The notes below the pieces were generated by a model. That model ran no database searches and was not told where the DNA came from. It saw nothing but the letters and a program-made list of their open reading frames with translations. A program made the position numbers and the translations under genes. Shown piece by piece: positions 1 through 7,766 of a stretch of DNA of 46,212 nucleotides. The DNA is from Shewanella algicola (GTDB lineage: Bacteria > Pseudomonadota > Gammaproteobacteria > Enterobacterales > Shewanellaceae). The stretch is from positions 1 through 46,212 of the forward strand of contig NZ_BMQI01000042.1 in the NCBI RefSeq assembly GCF_014648035.1, read 5' to 3'. Every line of letters begins with the position of its first letter. Within the stretch, counting starts at the first letter, position 1.

Positions 1-255
1 AAAAACTGGCACTAGTGGCCTAAATATCTACTTTTGATCTCAGTTAAAAATGGGGAGATTACCGAGTAATTTCAAGAAGATGTTAGAGTATTTTAGAATT
101 GAGAGTCCAAAGGTCAGCAAGCGTCTAGTGCTGGTTGATTGGTACTAGGGTCGTGTTTTACACGAGTGAATATATAACTGAAGAGCCGGATGCGGTAGTT
201 CCGCACGTCCGGATCTGTGTGGGGTCGGGTCAGTAATGGCCCGCTCTACCACGAT
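1..255 (+). mobile_element. Group II intron, 3' end (domains V and VI), 5' part outside the window
   Basis: A domain V hairpin is visible at about 182-216. It opens with the catalytic AGC stretch (GAGCCGGATGCGG), has a short TAGTT loop, and returns with CCGCACGTCCGGATC. A domain VI hairpin follows at about 218-250 (GGGTCGGGTC, loop AGTA, then GGCCCGCTC) and ends CTACCACGAT, a typical bacterial group II 3' end. Bases 1-180 would be domain IV or the end of the intron-encoded protein region. I see no reverse transcriptase frame there: all three forward frames are stopped. The 3' splice boundary at 255/256 is inferred from the DVI end. It is supported by the attC core that forms when the intron is removed. 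Class assignment was not attempted. Confidence 0.8.
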
Positions 256-282
256 CGTATCTTAAATATTGAGTCCTAATTT

Positions 283-729
283 ATGAAGTGTAAGTTTGAG
301 TTAATTCCTACAATTGGAATAAATCCTATTAAATTAGGAGAAAGTCGTGCTTCAATTGCTGATTTAATGAATGCGACTCCTGATAGTTTTATGAAAACAC
401 CCATGAGTAAGTATCCAACTGATGCATTTTTCGATTCTGGTTTTCAAATATTTTACGATGGTGATAATCCAATTGTAGATAGTATTGAGTTATCGCGTGG
501 CTGTGGTTTTGAAGTGATGTTATCAGGAGTCTCTGTTTTGGAAGTTCCTGTAGAAGAGGTTCTAGTAAAGGTTAAAGAAGTCACAGGTATAAAGCCAATT
601 ACAGAAGATGATGGCTACTCTTACGAGATACCTAAATTGGGTTTGTGGTTTTGGCGCCCAGATAATGAAAGTGACGAAGAAGAAGGAATGTATTTTTCAA
701 CTGTTGGCATTGAAACCGCGGACACGTAA
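283..729 (+). CDS. Integron gene-cassette protein, unknown function (possibly immunity-like)
   Basis: A 148-residue soluble, acidic protein with no signal peptide or membrane segment. The N-terminal pattern (IPTIGINPIKLGESRASI, then an aspartate-rich YDGDNPIVDSIELS stretch) resembles small proteins I remember from toxin-immunity settings, but I cannot name a family and infer no firm function. The ATG lies 27 bases after the intron 3' end, with no strong Shine-Dalgarno. The TAA stop at 727-729 falls inside the left core of the attC site, the usual compact layout of integron cassettes. The gene is AT-rich compared with the core genes to the right, which fits acquired cassette DNA. Confidence 0.8.
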   Translation: MKCKFELIPTIGINPIKLGESRASIADLMNATPDSFMKTPMSKYPTDAFFDSGFQIFYDGDNPIVDSIELSRGCGFEVMLSGVSVLEVPVEEVLVKVKEVTGIKPITEDDGYSYEIPKLGLWFWRPDNESDEEEGMYFSTVGIETADT

Positions 730-821
730 CAAGTGCATTAAATCGGAACAAAAACAGTTGGCTATGTTTCGAGCCTCAACAAATTTTAGCCAACAATTTT
801 TGTCCGTTTATGCGGGCGTTA
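724..821 (+). repeat. Integron attC recombination site (VCR-like), right core interrupted by an intron
   Basis: The left core ACGTAAC (724-730) and the right end GCGGGCGTTA (812-821) enclose a long imperfect hairpin. GCATTAAA (735-742) pairs with TTTATGC (807-813) apart from one extra T. CGGAACAAAAA (744-754) pairs with TTTTTGTCCG (797-806) apart from one extra A. GTTGGCT (757-763) pairs with AGCCAAC (788-794). The unpaired single bases on one arm are the extrahelical bases expected of attC sites. The TAACAA start and GGGCGTTA end match the Vibrio cholerae repeat class as I remember it. The three bases that should follow GTTA in the right core are replaced by an intron start. Confidence 0.85.
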
Positions 822-1095
822 GTGCGTCAAGCAAAGCTTGATGCATCTTGCAGGGTGTAAGTCCCTGTCAGGTAAGGTTTAACTACAAATTATGGGTGGC
901 TTCTTTTCCCTGTGGCTTCTTTTCCCTTGAAGAATGCTGCCTGACGCTTTTCATTTTTTTGAAATAGCAGAGGGGGACTACGACCAAATGGATTTAGGAG
1001 GTAGAGCGACGCAGGAAGTTAAAGCCGAGACATTTATCGGTTAATCCTCAAATGGTGAAATTCAAGGCTCTGAAAAGTCGCTCTATTAATGCTTA
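822..1095 (+). mobile_element. Group II intron 5' fragment (truncated copy)
   Basis: Directly after the attC core GTTA comes GTGCGTC, matching the GUGYG 5' boundary of bacterial group II introns. A hairpin around 828-841 and a GCAGGGTGTAAGTCCCTG stem-loop (850-867) followed by CAGGTAAGG resemble the start of domain I. The AGGAGGTAGAGCGACGC stretch near 1000 also fits domain I. The similarity ends before the stop of the minus-strand gene at 1124, and no reverse transcriptase gene or domain V follows, so this is a remnant. The right edge is approximate. Same orientation as the cassette gene and as the intron end at 1-255. Confidence 0.6.
896..927 (+). repeat. Direct tandem duplication, 2 x 16 bp
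   Basis: The unit GTGGCTTCTTTTCCCT occurs twice back to back (896-911 and 912-927) with no mismatch, inside the intron 5' fragment. It looks like a recent slippage duplication, in keeping with a decayed, unselected element. Confidence 0.9.
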
Positions 1096-1123
1096 AAGTC
1101 CAAATGAGGACGACGATTAAGGA

Positions 1124-1600
1124 CTATTGGCCTGCCTTCACTTGTGCCTTGCAAAACTCACCGAGGAATATCGAGTGCCCTGAACAATGTTTTTTTACTA
1201 ACGCAGAAGGCACTTGCTTGTTGGTGCAGGTTTTTTGAAAGTCAGCTTCATATACAGGCAGAACGTCTTCGTATACCTTCATCTTTCTTTCGTGGTGTTC
1301 CTGCATTTTATTGGCATGGTCCAATTCTTTCGTTAATGCTTTTTCGCGATCGGGTTCAATCTGATCATTTTCTTTGAGTAAAATCAACATAATTTTATTC
1401 GCTTCCAATGAGTATTTTTTTCCATCCGTAAAGTTATTCGATACTTTGCGTTCGGTGTCCTCTAGCCGCTCTGCCAGCATCATACAGAGACGGAAGTGGT
1501 ATTCATCCATCTGCTCTTTTTCTTCGGCAACTGCAGCACTCGTATTGCCAATGACGCCTGCGACAAACGCTAGCAAAACGGTAGAGATAAAGCGATTCAT
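1124..1600 (-). CDS. Small exported protein of unknown function
   Basis: About 158 residues from the ATG at 1600, chosen because GGGAGGCA sits just upstream. A start 24 bases earlier would lack this signal and would spoil the signal peptide. The N-terminus MNRFISTVLLAFVAGVIG followed by small residues is a clear secretion signal, with cleavage likely near AVA-EEK. The mature part is highly charged and probably helical, with several cysteines (LCMML, FQKTC, KHCSG, GEFCK) that could form disulfides in the periplasm. I recognise no family. It stands alone between an intron remnant and a transposase remnant, facing against both. Confidence 0.65.
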   Translation of the reverse strand: MNRFISTVLLAFVAGVIGNTSAAVAEEKEQMDEYHFRLCMMLAERLEDTERKVSNNFTDGKKYSLEANKIMLILLKENDQIEPDREKALTKELDHANKMQEHHERKMKVYEDVLPVYEADFQKTCTNKQVPSALVKKHCSGHSIFLGEFCKAQVKAGQ

Positions 1601-1807
1601 ACTTGCCTCCCTAATAACACTCATTATCTACCATCACGTTAACGCCTCACACGCATAGATGCAACGATAGGGTTGAGCCCCTTTGCTAAATTGTGAGCTG
1701 TAACAAGAGCTATTCGTGGTTTTAATTAACATTGCTATCCATTCCGGCTGGCTAAATAATAAACACTCAACCATGCTTTATTTACCTTTCACAAACGGTA
1801 ATTAAAG

Positions 1808-2092
1808 ATGGCCAGACCAAGACAGACAATCGTTAGTCTAGAAGATACGCCTTATTATCACTATTGCTCGAGTGTGGTGCGTAAGGCATTTCTTTGTGGA
1901 ATTGATAACTCTACAGGAGAGAATTTTGAGCATCGGCGTGAGTGGGTTGATTCACGCATTCTTGAGTTAGCGACCACCTTTGCCATCGATATCTGTGCCT
2001 ACGCTGTGATGTGTAATCATTTGCATGTGGTGTTAAAGGTTGATGCTGATAAAGCAAAACAGTGGTCAGATAAAGAAGTGTTAATTCAATGA
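1808..2092 (+). pseudogene. REP-associated tyrosine transposase (RAYT, Y1/TnpA_REP family), truncated
   Basis: The 94 residues match the N-terminal third of RAYT proteins, which are normally around 300 residues. The order is an MARPRQTIVSLEDTPYYH start, an FEHRREWV block, and the metal-binding HUH motif NHLHVVLK at about 70-77. The catalytic tyrosine region is missing. At the break the family usually reads ...EVLIQW-HKLFKGT; here the tryptophan codon position is TGA (2090-2092), and the next codons in frame still read YKGFKGT. The gene therefore probably died by a TGG to TGA change followed by loss of the 3' part. Family comparison is from memory. Confidence 0.75.
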
Positions 2093-2513
2093 TATAAAGG
2101 CTTTAAGGGCACTGTACAGAGGATTAAAAATAAAAGTCGTTATATTTCTCTATATAATCATGGGTGGCATCTTTAAAAAAGAACCTGTGATGCCTGTATT
2201 TACCGGTTCTGCCTAACATCCTCACCCAGTGTTATTTGAATGCCTGCCAAAGTGTTTGATGCTTGGGATGACCTAAAACAAGTTGCCATAAAGTTAAAAA
2301 TCAAATTAAGACAAGTATTTAAAAATGTGAACCCATTGGCGACTTAATGATGTAGCCATCCAGGCTGTATGGTCGATTTGAAAACACAACAATGTCGATT
2401 AACCCACACGTCTATGTTCAATAATATTTTTTTATCTCATATCTTTAAGTGAATCCCTTTGCTATCTTTTATTGTAAAGCAGAGTAGTGCTCTGATTTAT
2501 CTCAGGAGGTTAT
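2093..2513. other. Non-coding stretch with a short transposase remnant
   Basis: The first 30 bases continue the transposase frame. After that I see no open frame or RNA gene. AGAACC near 2180 and GGTTCT near 2205 form a short inverted repeat of the sort flanking REP-type elements, but it is too short to name. The last 30 bases hold the ribosome binding site CAGGAGG of the next gene. Confidence 0.4.
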
Positions 2514-3551
2514 GTGGCGAGACTACTCGTATTGTTGATTGTCTTTAGTGTTATCCCCATATCTTCTGTCTATGGAAAAGAGTTGAAGCTTGCTGTGGTA
2601 CCTAAATTTAACAGTGTTTTTTTTGAGCAAAGTAAAACTGGTTGTATAGATGCCGCCGCTCAAATAAAAGGCGTGGAATGCATTTATCGGGGACCCTATA
2701 TAAGTAACGTTAGGATGCAAGATCAGGTAATAAATCAACTGATTGATGAAGGTGTAGATGGTATTGCTGTAGCCATTACGCAATCTAAATATCTCGTTAA
2801 AAATAGTCTGAAGAGAGCGAAAGAATTAGGCGTACCAATTATTACCTATGACTCTGATTTTGATGCTTCAATCAACGAAGACCCTAATAATTTACGCCTA
2901 GCCTATGTAGGCACTGACAATTTTGAATTGGGTAAATCATTAGGTGAAGAGTTAAAAAAACTTCGGCCCAATGGGGGGACACTAATAATGCAATCTGGAC
3001 GACCAGATTCTCCCAATTTGAATTTAAGACTGATGGGAGTCCGTTCCGCATTATCCGGAAAAAAATACGATGCACCGCCCGGAGAATTGCTTAATAACGA
3101 CTCGGGTTGGACCGAAGTTAGAGAACCTTTTTTTAATTTTGATCAACTTGAACGATCTGTTAAGCAGATGGAATCGGTTTTGAAAGGTAAGCCTGTAAAA
3201 GCAGACTCCTTTATTGCAGTAGGTGGTTGGCCGCAAAATGACCAAGTGCTTTACCGTCAAATGATTGCTCCATATCAGGCAAAAATTAATGACAACAAGG
3301 TCATTATTGTTATCACTGATACATCTTCTGAACAATTAACGATGTTGGGAGATAATCTTGCTCATATCAATATTGGTCAAAACCCATATGAAATGGGTAG
3401 ACAAGCCATTTTGACATTGCATAAGATTGTCACAGAACAAAAATATGAGAAAATAATTTACACGCCAATTACAATTTGCACGCCAGACAACTTTAATACT
3501 TGTACCAAGAATGTGGAGTTGAAAATCTTTAACTTTACCAAATTCAAATAA
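2514..3551 (+). CDS. Periplasmic sugar-type substrate-binding protein (Peripla_BP_4 family), orphan
   Basis: A 345-residue exported protein. The GTG start at 2514 is preceded by a strong AGGAGG. The overlapping ATG at 2512 is in a frame that stops after 8 codons. Residues 1-21 are a signal peptide (LLVLLIVFSVIPISSVYG). The mature chain has the two-lobe type I binding fold: a KLAVVPKFNSVFFEQ opening, VINQLIDEGVDGIAVA (about 75-90), GVPIITYDSDFD (about 108-119) and YVGTDNFELGKSLGEEL (about 130-146). The family binds ribose, galactose, AI-2 or similar ligands. No ATPase or permease gene is near, so it may instead feed a sensor protein elsewhere. The ligand is unknown. Confidence 0.8.
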   Translation: MARLLVLLIVFSVIPISSVYGKELKLAVVPKFNSVFFEQSKTGCIDAAAQIKGVECIYRGPYISNVRMQDQVINQLIDEGVDGIAVAITQSKYLVKNSLKRAKELGVPIITYDSDFDASINEDPNNLRLAYVGTDNFELGKSLGEELKKLRPNGGTLIMQSGRPDSPNLNLRLMGVRSALSGKKYDAPPGELLNNDSGWTEVREPFFNFDQLERSVKQMESVLKGKPVKADSFIAVGGWPQNDQVLYRQMIAPYQAKINDNKVIIVITDTSSEQLTMLGDNLAHINIGQNPYEMGRQAILTLHKIVTEQKYEKIIYTPITICTPDNFNTCTKNVELKIFNFTKFK

Positions 3552-3768
3552 TTACCAGCTTCAAATCATTACATGATCCAAAAGCATTTGATGCGCGAGT
3601 ATTATCTCGATTCACTGGGAGCGTCCATATATGGCTTATTTAAGAGGCGGACGGCTTGTTACGTTTGCTTGCTTAAATAAAAAGGCAGGCTTACCCTTTA
3701 AGCTGCGTTCACTCACAATGCCACCTATGTATTTATATGTAATGACTTAAAATGAGGGTGGGTGCTTT

Positions 3769-5103
3769 TTAGAAGTGCCATTGCACGTAAACCGTTTGGT
3801 AATTACTGCCACCTTTAATGCGACCAAATGCAGAGCTTGTTTCAAAAATCCCAGAGCGATGATGAATGGCATATCCTAACCACATGTTGTGCAAATTCGA
3901 GTTATCCAATAGATCGCCCATGTTAACGTCGAAAGAGAAATCAAGGTAGTTCAGTAATTTTGAGGGGGTATAACCTTTTTCTTCAATCTCAGACCCTTCA
4001 ATATAAGTCAGGCTGCTGACATAAGAAACCCCTTCTGCTACACCGAGTCTAAACCTCGGCCCTAGTTCGAATGTATAAAATGCTTTAATCGCGACGACAC
4101 CTTCGGCTAAATCATTTTGCACCGCAGAGCTGTGATGCCATACCACGCCAGGGGTAAAGTAAAGCTCAATAGGTAAGGTAAACAGAGTTTTGGTTAATCG
4201 AGTACCATAAAACAACGAACTCATTTGATTATTGTATCGGTCAGAACGTGTGTTCCAGCTTAATATCTCGTTGAGATTAGACGGCGTTGCCCAGCCGTGT
4301 GAAAGCCTTAAAAACTCATCGTTGTCATCACTAAGGGGCGTCGAGTGATAGTGTTGTTTATTAGGCTCAGGAAAGAAAGCGACACCTAAAAATGATTCAT
4401 ATTGATAAGCGTTATCTATGGTTGGTAGATTCGATACATTGTCTTCTAAACGCCCAACGCCAAATTGACCAAGTAGATACAGATTACTGATCAAATGGTA
4501 TTGCGCTTCTAGTCCTGCGTTAACCTGAATACCGCCGCCCACGTCATATTGTTCTAATCCATAATAATACTGGTTAAAGTCATCGCTTTTCCATTGGAAT
4601 TCTGCGTAAGGTGTGAGTTTCCAATCTCCTTGTTGCCAGTGATATTTTGTGCGCGAATACACATAGCCACGCTTGTAAGAGTCTGATAATAATGCGACAT
4701 CAGCCTCCCATGGCCCGTGGTTGAATTTATATTGCAAACCAAAATCGAAGGCTTGAGCTTGAGATTGGTTTTGTAACTCTTTTGGTATATCGACGAAGCG
4801 AAAGCGGGTATAGGCATTAATCTGGTGCTCGCCTTGTTGCCATAAATGTACGCCGCCCTCCATGCCATTGATAAAAATGTATTCATTTTCAAACTTCAAT
4901 AGTGGCAGCACATCGTAAACTTCATCTTCTTCTACTGCATAGGGAATATCGCCCCGACGAATACCGATAGCTATACCCCAATTATCAGTATTATAGTTAG
5001 GCTGCTCTTGCGAGGTTTTTTCCACGGCGAGACATAAAGGTGCTATGAGTGATGCCAAAAGAGCTAGGGTGTTGAGTCGTTTAATCAATGTCATTATTTT
5101 CAT
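3769..5103 (-). CDS. Outer membrane beta-barrel protein, MipA/OmpV-like with extra C-terminal barrel region
   Basis: About 444 residues. The start at 5103 (MKIMTLIKR) gives a good signal peptide ending near PLCLA. Starts at 5118 or 5094 are also possible because none has a clear ribosome site. Residues about 40-265 follow the MipA/OmpV pattern: NWGIAIGIRRGDIPYA, a DVLPLLKFENEYIFINGMEGG segment, and alternating strands up to YESFLGVAFF. MipA/OmpV proteins are usually near 260 residues. Here a second region of about 175 residues follows, also strand-rich and ending in an outer-membrane-type aromatic terminus (VYVQWHF). It contains HHRSGIFE and GGSNY, which recall lipid A deacylase-like barrels only loosely. 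Function unknown. Confidence 0.7.
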   Translation of the reverse strand: MKIMTLIKRLNTLALLASLIAPLCLAVEKTSQEQPNYNTDNWGIAIGIRRGDIPYAVEEDEVYDVLPLLKFENEYIFINGMEGGVHLWQQGEHQINAYTRFRFVDIPKELQNQSQAQAFDFGLQYKFNHGPWEADVALLSDSYKRGYVYSRTKYHWQQGDWKLTPYAEFQWKSDDFNQYYYGLEQYDVGGGIQVNAGLEAQYHLISNLYLLGQFGVGRLEDNVSNLPTIDNAYQYESFLGVAFFPEPNKQHYHSTPLSDDNDEFLRLSHGWATPSNLNEILSWNTRSDRYNNQMSSLFYGTRLTKTLFTLPIELYFTPGVVWHHSSAVQNDLAEGVVAIKAFYTFELGPRFRLGVAEGVSYVSSLTYIEGSEIEEKGYTPSKLLNYLDFSFDVNMGDLLDNSNLHNMWLGYAIHHRSGIFETSSAFGRIKGGSNYQTVYVQWHF

Positions 5104-5197
5104 CAGACAGTGGGGCATAACTATAGAATGCTACAGATGAGTCAAAAATCAAGCTCCTACCTTGGAATAACTGAGTTGTGTTCTGCTGTGGGACTCT

Positions 5198-5226
5198 CCA
5201 TTCACCTTCGGCCTGTCGAAGAATGG
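5198..5226. repeat. REP-like imperfect hairpin
   Basis: CCATT-cac-CTTCG, loop GCCTGT, CGAAG-AATGG: a ten-pair stem with a three-base bulge on the left arm, in the spacer between two genes. The CTTCG/CGAAG stem with GCCTGTCG is the style of repetitive extragenic palindromes. A RAYT remnant lies 3 kb to the left. Only one copy is seen in the window, so repetition is not shown here. Confidence 0.4.
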
Positions 5227-5341
5227 GTGGCTCATTACGGGAAAGCTTTAGGAGTGCTAAGCTCTGATAGTATGCAACGGCAGCATAACAATGTGTTTTC
5301 TGCATAGTAGGTGTTATGTTTTGAAGCAAAAGGAGAAGAGT

Positions 5342-5884
5342 ATGGATCAAGCACTGCAAACGATGATTGATAATATGCCTGAAAAAACAGGTAAAAAATT
5401 AACAGAGTGGTTTGAAATATTAAAACAAGAAAATTTTGTTAAACACTCTGAAGCTGTAACGTTTTTGAAAACAGAGCACGGTGTAACCCATGGTTTTGCC
5501 AATACCATTGTGACCTTGTCAAAGGACACAAAGGATTCTCCTGAAGAGTTAGTATCAAATCAATATGGTGGTAAAGAGTCACTTAAACCCATTTATGATT
5601 TATTGATTTCAACCGTACAAAAATTGGGTGACGATATTGTCATTACGCCTAAAAAAGCAAGTGTCAGTATCATTAGAAAAAACCAATTTGCGTTAATTAA
5701 ACCAGCCACTAAAAAAAGAATAGATTTAGGCTTGAAACTGAAAGGGGTGGCAGTACAAGGGCGCCTAGAAAACTCCGGGCCATTTGGCACTATGTGTACC
5801 CATAGAATACAGCTAAAAAATCTAACCGAAGTTGATAATGAAGTGATTGAATGGTTGGCTAAAGCATATGAAAGCTCGGTTTAA
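5342..5884 (+). CDS. DUF4287/DUF5655 domain protein
   Basis: 180 residues, cytoplasmic. The ATG at 5342 was chosen because AAAAGGAG sits 6-8 bases upstream; the longer open frame has no such signal. Residues about 1-70 (MIDNMPEKTGKKLTEWFEIL ... KHSEAVTFLKTEHG) match the DUF4287 helical domain. Residues about 90-180 (IYDLLISTVQKLGDDIVITP, then FGTMCTHRIQL) match the DUF5655 domain, which is related to DUF1801-type folds. The pair is often found together in small stand-alone bacterial proteins. No enzymatic role is established as far as I know. Confidence 0.8.
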   Translation: MDQALQTMIDNMPEKTGKKLTEWFEILKQENFVKHSEAVTFLKTEHGVTHGFANTIVTLSKDTKDSPEELVSNQYGGKESLKPIYDLLISTVQKLGDDIVITPKKASVSIIRKNQFALIKPATKKRIDLGLKLKGVAVQGRLENSGPFGTMCTHRIQLKNLTEVDNEVIEWLAKAYESSV

Positions 5885-6084
5885 TCAACAACTCACTGGT
5901 GCTTATTCGTGTGTGACCAATGCCAATACTGATTAAATGCTTTCCCTAAGCAGCTTAGCTAAGCACTTTGTGAATGCACGCTATTTTTCAGCGCTTTATC
6001 TAGTTTGCAATAATAATGTCGACATAACAGACTGTGTGGCAATTGTCTTTTAAAGCTGTAAAAGCGTAAGCGGAAGTCATAAAC

Positions 6085-6786
6085 ATGCCACACAAGGACC
6101 AACCTCTTAGCGTCAAAATGGCGGCCCCTTTTTGTATATTACTGTTGGTGGTATTGTTGTCTCAGGTGGTGGGAGTGTATGTCAGCAACAGCTTTTTAGC
6201 ATCGGGCGGATTTAAAGGTTATTGGATTTTAAGCCGGTTAGTATTACCTTTTATTGTGGTGTTTTTGCTGGCAATACCGTTAAAGCATCTGTACTTTTCT
6301 CGGCCCACGATTAATCGTGAAACCTTGATATTTATGGGTGTGCTTTTTGGGCTTTTGCTGTGTTTGTTTATATATTTACAATTTTTTGCTGCAGATTACT
6401 TATCCCACTACCGCCATGGTCGTTCGTTAGAGGGGCTCAGAGAGTCAGGTGCATTTCAACGTTTTTTAATTTTTACCGCGTCGACCATTATTGGATGGGA
6501 GATAATTCATCGTGGTTTTTTACTGGGTGGCGGGCAATATTGCTTAACCAAGCACTATAAGGTTAACCCTGCCGCTGCAGCGGTCATAATGACCATTATT
6601 GTTTGTATATTCGAAGTGTTATCCCACATCAAAAAACCGATTTATGAAGCTGTAGGGATGATATTTTCCTCGCCTTTATTGTCTTGTTTAACCCTCAAAA
6701 CCCGCAGTTTATGACCTGCGTTGACTTTCCATTTACTCATAGAGCTCGCGTTTGGTTTTTCGGCCTTTTATTACTCAGTCAGTTAA
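6085..6786 (+). pseudogene. CPBP (CAAX-type) intramembrane protease, interrupted by an in-frame TGA
   Basis: The open part runs to TGA at 6712-6714 (209 residues). It has several hydrophobic segments, the first core motif at about residues 147-157 (WEIIHRGFLLGG, family pattern EExxxRG with the first E replaced by W), and a second motif region at FEVLSHIKKP. The family needs a last helix with histidine. That helix is encoded immediately after the TGA in the same frame as PALTFHLLIELAFGFSAFYY, ending at TAA 6784-6786. The TGA sits where a tryptophan or another residue would be expected, so a point mutation probably truncates the protein. It may be inactive or act as a shortened membrane protein. 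Confidence 0.65.
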
Positions 6787-6914
6787 TTATCGATGTGCTA
6801 GCTGAGACTCAGCGTGTAGTGCCTGATTACTGATAATAAAGTGATGATTGCACTACATTGAACCGAGAGGAAAAGTGGGTTGGAAACCACAGAGGTTGGC
6901 ATCTTATCGTTATT

Positions 6915-6944
6915 GCTGACCACATATGAATGGATGTGATCAGC
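6915..6944. repeat. Inverted repeat in spacer
   Basis: GCTGA-C-CACAT, loop ATGAATGG, ATGTG-A-TCAGC. The stem has ten pairs with one mismatch and lies 38 bases beyond the stop of the DUF1097 gene, which reads toward it. No T-run follows on either strand, so it is not a classical terminator. Confidence 0.4.
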
Positions 6945-6982
6945 TAAAAATATGAAGGCATCATTATGTAGGCTGTAGTTAT

Positions 6983-7474
6983 TTAGGCTTCTTCTGCCGT
7001 TTTATCTTTTAATGAATCAGCTGTTTTATCTGTTAGCGTGATAAGTACGCCAGTTAACAGACTCATGCTATAGCCAAGCATTGCACCAATCATAAGTGGC
7101 GGAACAATAGCAGCAATATCGGCATTTAATGCGAATGTGATACAGCAGCCAATAAATGTACCAGGAATAAACGCAAAGTTTTTATTGCTGGCTTGTAGGC
7201 ACATAAACGCAGTCACAATACCGGTTAATGCATAGCTAATGATAGGTGAACCCAATACACCGCTGCCTGCAATAATTAACCATCCCCAAAATACACCTGA
7301 AAGATTAGTCATCATTGCCATCATCATGCCTTTTACGCCTGTTTCAGTTTGCGCAAAAAATGTGCTGCAACCTAGAAAGCCGACCCATGTGACCAGATGA
7401 AGCACATCAGCAAGACCAGCCCAAACAGCTGCTAATAAACCTGCAGAAATTGCAATTTGCCAACGATGCGCCAT
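6983..7474 (-). CDS. DUF1097 family inner membrane protein (YcdZ-like)
   Basis: 163 residues with about five hydrophobic helices. It aligns by eye with E. coli YcdZ: VTWVGFLGCSTFFAQ, GVKGMMMAMMTNLSGVFWG, YALTGIVTAFMCLQA and the highly conserved FIPGTFIGCCITFA. Start ATG at 7474 is preceded by GAGAGG. The charged tail (DKTADSLKDKTAEEA) is cytoplasmic or disordered. The biochemical role of DUF1097 proteins is not known to me. Transcribed alone. Confidence 0.85.
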   Translation of the reverse strand: MAHRWQIAISAGLLAAVWAGLADVLHLVTWVGFLGCSTFFAQTETGVKGMMMAMMTNLSGVFWGWLIIAGSGVLGSPIISYALTGIVTAFMCLQASNKNFAFIPGTFIGCCITFALNADIAAIVPPLMIGAMLGYSMSLLTGVLITLTDKTADSLKDKTAEEA

Positions 7475-7766
7475 AGTCGCCTCTCAATGTTAAATTTAGA
7501 ACGGTGAGTTTTAAATTTAGCACAATAAGTAAAATTTTTGCAGTTTTAGTTTTACAAAAAGCGATCCCGTTCGCAAATAATCGTAACTGCTAATTAATGC
7601 TAAACGCCCAGTTTTAGGCCTGTGTAGCTTTTTTTGTAACGATATTAGGCGCTTGATGTTGTGGTTGTATCGCTGTGATAGCCAATTGGTTATTTAACAT
7701 TAATAAGTGAGCCAGGCGGTATAAGACAGAATTAAAGTGTGCAGGTGCATACCGGTGATGACTAGG

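Noticed and set aside
608..841. 77-codon open frame overlapping the cassette gene and attC
   Set aside because: It lies in another frame of the cassette gene and runs through the attC hairpin; no ribosome site or family match.
1638..1704. Possible second attC: GTTAACGCCTCACA ... TGTGAGCTGTAAC
   Set aside because: The arms pair for only six bases (CTCACA/TGTGAG), the cores do not match the RYYYAAC / GTTRRRY pattern on either strand, and no extrahelical-base pattern is seen.
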